Assembly (NCBI RefSeq): GCF_006494375.1
Contig: NZ_VHIZ01000048.1
Coordinates: 64,521-128,520 of the forward strand
Length of the DNA: 64,000 nt
Direction of reading: 5' to 3'
Source of the DNA: Pantoea anthophila
GTDB taxonomy: Bacteria; Pseudomonadota; Gammaproteobacteria; Enterobacterales; Enterobacteriaceae
In this document: positions 62,737 through 64,000 of the stretch, piece by piece
How positions within the stretch are numbered: position 1 is the stretch's first letter
Layout of the letters: every line of letters begins with the position of its first letter
Program-made: the position numbers and the translations under genes
The notes under the pieces: model-generated
The model's input: the letters and a program-made list of their open reading frames with translations, nothing else
Told to the model about the DNA's origin: nothing
The model's database searches: none

Positions 62737-63915
62737 ATGAAATCGCTGTTAACGCGGCAGCGCCGCATCAATCCGGTTTACCTCGCTTTTATGGTTGCCT
62801 CGTTCATGCTGGGCGTGGCGGGCGCATTGCAGGCACCGACGCTGAGCCTGTTTCTGACGCGCGAAGTGCAGGCCCGCCCTTTCTGGGTCGGACTGTTTTT
62901 TACCATCAATGCGGTGGCCGGTATTCTGGTGAGCATGCTGGTGGCGAAGCGTTCGGACAGCGTGGGGGACCGCCGTAATATCATTCTGTTCTGTTGCCTG
63001 ATGGCGCTGGTCAATGCGCTGCTGTTTGCCTTCAGTCGCCACTACCTGACGCTGATTACGCTGGGTGTGCTGCTGTCGGCGCTCGCCAGCGTCTCAATGC
63101 CTCAGCTCTTTGCGCTGGCCCGGGAATATGCCGATCAGTCGGCGCGTGAAGCGGTCATGTTCAGTTCGGTGATGCGCGCGCAGCTGTCGCTGGCGTGGGT
63201 CATCGGGCCACCGCTCTCATTTGCGCTGGCGCTGAACTATGGTTTTGTCACGCTGTTTATGGTGGCCGCCGCGCTGTTTCTGATCTGTATCCTGCTGGTC
63301 TGGTTTACCCTGCCGTCAGTGCCCCGTGCGCAGCCGCTGCTGCAAAGCGGCGGTCTGCCGCTAAGCGGCTGGCGCGATCGCGATGTGCGCCTGCTGTTTA
63401 TCGCCTCGGTGGTGATGTGGACCTGCAATACCATGTATATCATTGATATGCCGCTCTATATCAGTACGACGCTTGGCCTGCCGGAAAAGCTGGCGGGTCT
63501 GCTGATGGGCACGGCCGCCGGGCTGGAGATCCCGGTGATGCTGCTGGCCGGGCATTACGCCCGCCGCATGGGCAAGCGCCGGTTAATGCTGGTGGCGGTG
63601 GCCGCCGGGGTGCTGTTTTACCTGGGGCTGGTGCTGTTTAACTCCCGCACGTCACTGATGGTATTGCAGCTGTTTAATGCGGTGTTTGTCGGGATTATTG
63701 CCGGGATTGGGATGTTGTGGTTCCAGGATCTGATGCCGGGACGGCCTGGCGCCGCAACCACCCTGTTCACCAACTCCATCTCAACCGGCATGATTCTGGC
63801 CGGGGTGATTCAGGGTACGCTGAGCGAGCGGCTGGGACATGAGGCGGTCTACTGGCTGGCATTCGGGCTGGCGATTGTGGCGCTGGTGATGTCGGCACGG
63901 GTGCGCGACGTATAA
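62737..63915 (+). CDS. setA: Sugar efflux transporter SetA
   Basis: 392-residue MFS exporter with about 12 segments, relieving sugar-phosphate stress by pumping out sugars such as lactose or glucosides. Conserved with E. coli SetA: MLGVAGALQAPTLSLFL, SSVMRAQLSLAWVIGPPL, WTCNTMYIIDMPL, GMLWFQDLMPGRPGAATTLF. ATG 62737 begins 66 bases after the SgrS terminator. Read-through from SgrS, as in E. coli, may give extra expression. Confidence 0.96.
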   Translation: MKSLLTRQRRINPVYLAFMVASFMLGVAGALQAPTLSLFLTREVQARPFWVGLFFTINAVAGILVSMLVAKRSDSVGDRRNIILFCCLMALVNALLFAFSRHYLTLITLGVLLSALASVSMPQLFALAREYADQSAREAVMFSSVMRAQLSLAWVIGPPLSFALALNYGFVTLFMVAAALFLICILLVWFTLPSVPRAQPLLQSGGLPLSGWRDRDVRLLFIASVVMWTCNTMYIIDMPLYISTTLGLPEKLAGLLMGTAAGLEIPVMLLAGHYARRMGKRRLMLVAVAAGVLFYLGLVLFNSRTSLMVLQLFNAVFVGIIAGIGMLWFQDLMPGRPGAATTLFTNSISTGMILAGVIQGTLSERLGHEAVYWLAFGLAIVALVMSARVRDV

Positions 63916-63921
63916 AGAAGA

Positions 63922-63948
63922 AGGGCGACAGGATATCGCCCTTTTTTT
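63922..63948 (+). terminator. setA terminator
   Basis: AGGGCGA / TCGCCCT, 7-base loop, followed by seven T. The remaining 52 bases to the window edge contain nothing I can assign; leuD would be expected next in E. coli, but no LeuD-like end is visible. Confidence 0.9.
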
Positions 63949-64000
63949 AACTATTGAGGAATCTGGACCGGTCGCTGTGATAGCGAGCCTGCTCAGAGAA

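Noticed and set aside
63949..64000. Possible 3' end of a minus-strand gene at the right edge
   Set aside because: Only about 16 codons are visible and they do not resemble LeuD or another protein I know.

Overview
The window is a piece of enterobacterial core chromosome. It carries the thr region and its neighbours in the same order as Escherichia coli: slt-trpR-yjjX-gpmB-rob-creA-arcA-lasT-thrLABC-yaaA-talB-mog-satP-dnaKJ-nhaA-rpsT-ribF-ileS-lspA-fkpB-ispH-dapB-carAB-folA-apaH-apaG-rsmA-pdxA-surA-lptD-djlA-rluA-rapA-polB-yabI-thiQPB-sgrR-sgrS-setA. Protein similarity to E. coli is high but clearly not that of the same species. Several E. coli genes are missing (ettA beside slt, creBCD, yaaJ, yaaW/yaaI, nhaR, rihC, the cai/fix cluster, kefFC, sgrT) and other genes are present instead. 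This fits Erwiniaceae, most likely Pantoea or a close relative. The genus is inferred, not proven.

Layout. 1-3.8 kb: a leftward nitrogen-scavenging operon, atzF then uca (uca runs off the left edge), behind a clear sigma-54 type promoter. 4-9.2 kb: slt, autoregulated trpR, yjjX, gpmB, rob, creA. 9.2-16.3 kb: arcA with an FNR-like box, lasT, and the attenuated threonine operon. 16.3-21 kb: yaaA, talB, mog, an MHS-type transporter and satP. 21-26.2 kb: heat-shock operon dnaK-dnaJ, nhaA (TTG start), rpsT (TTG start). 26.5-32.2 kb: ribF-ileS-lspA-fkpB-ispH. 32.4-38.1 kb: dapB and carAB (TTG start) with two promoters and paired ARG boxes. 38.1-42.4 kb: a porin framed by look-alike terminators, folA, and a Tat-exported PhoX phosphatase behind a Pho box. 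42.5-49.3 kb: leftward lptD-surA-pdxA-rsmA-apaG-apaH. 49.4-57.4 kb: djlA, rluA, rapA, polB, yabI. 57.4-64 kb: thiBPQ under a TPP riboswitch, then the sugar-phosphate stress module sgrR/SgrS/setA.

The genes are mostly housekeeping: amino-acid, pyrimidine, folate, pyridoxal and isoprenoid synthesis, protein folding, outer-membrane biogenesis, and RNA and DNA maintenance. The accessory insertions sit between conserved blocks: uca/atzF, the MHS transporter, the porin and phoX. Two of them carry recognisable global-regulator signals: sigma-54, suggesting nitrogen control, and PhoB, suggesting phosphate control. I found no insertion sequence, prophage, CRISPR array, tRNA or rRNA. I did not find a wholly new system. 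The observations most worth testing are the nitrogen-controlled urea/guanidine operon, the phosphate-controlled phoX, an SgrS RNA that appears to lack sgrT, and the 0.43-kb segment between carB and the porin.
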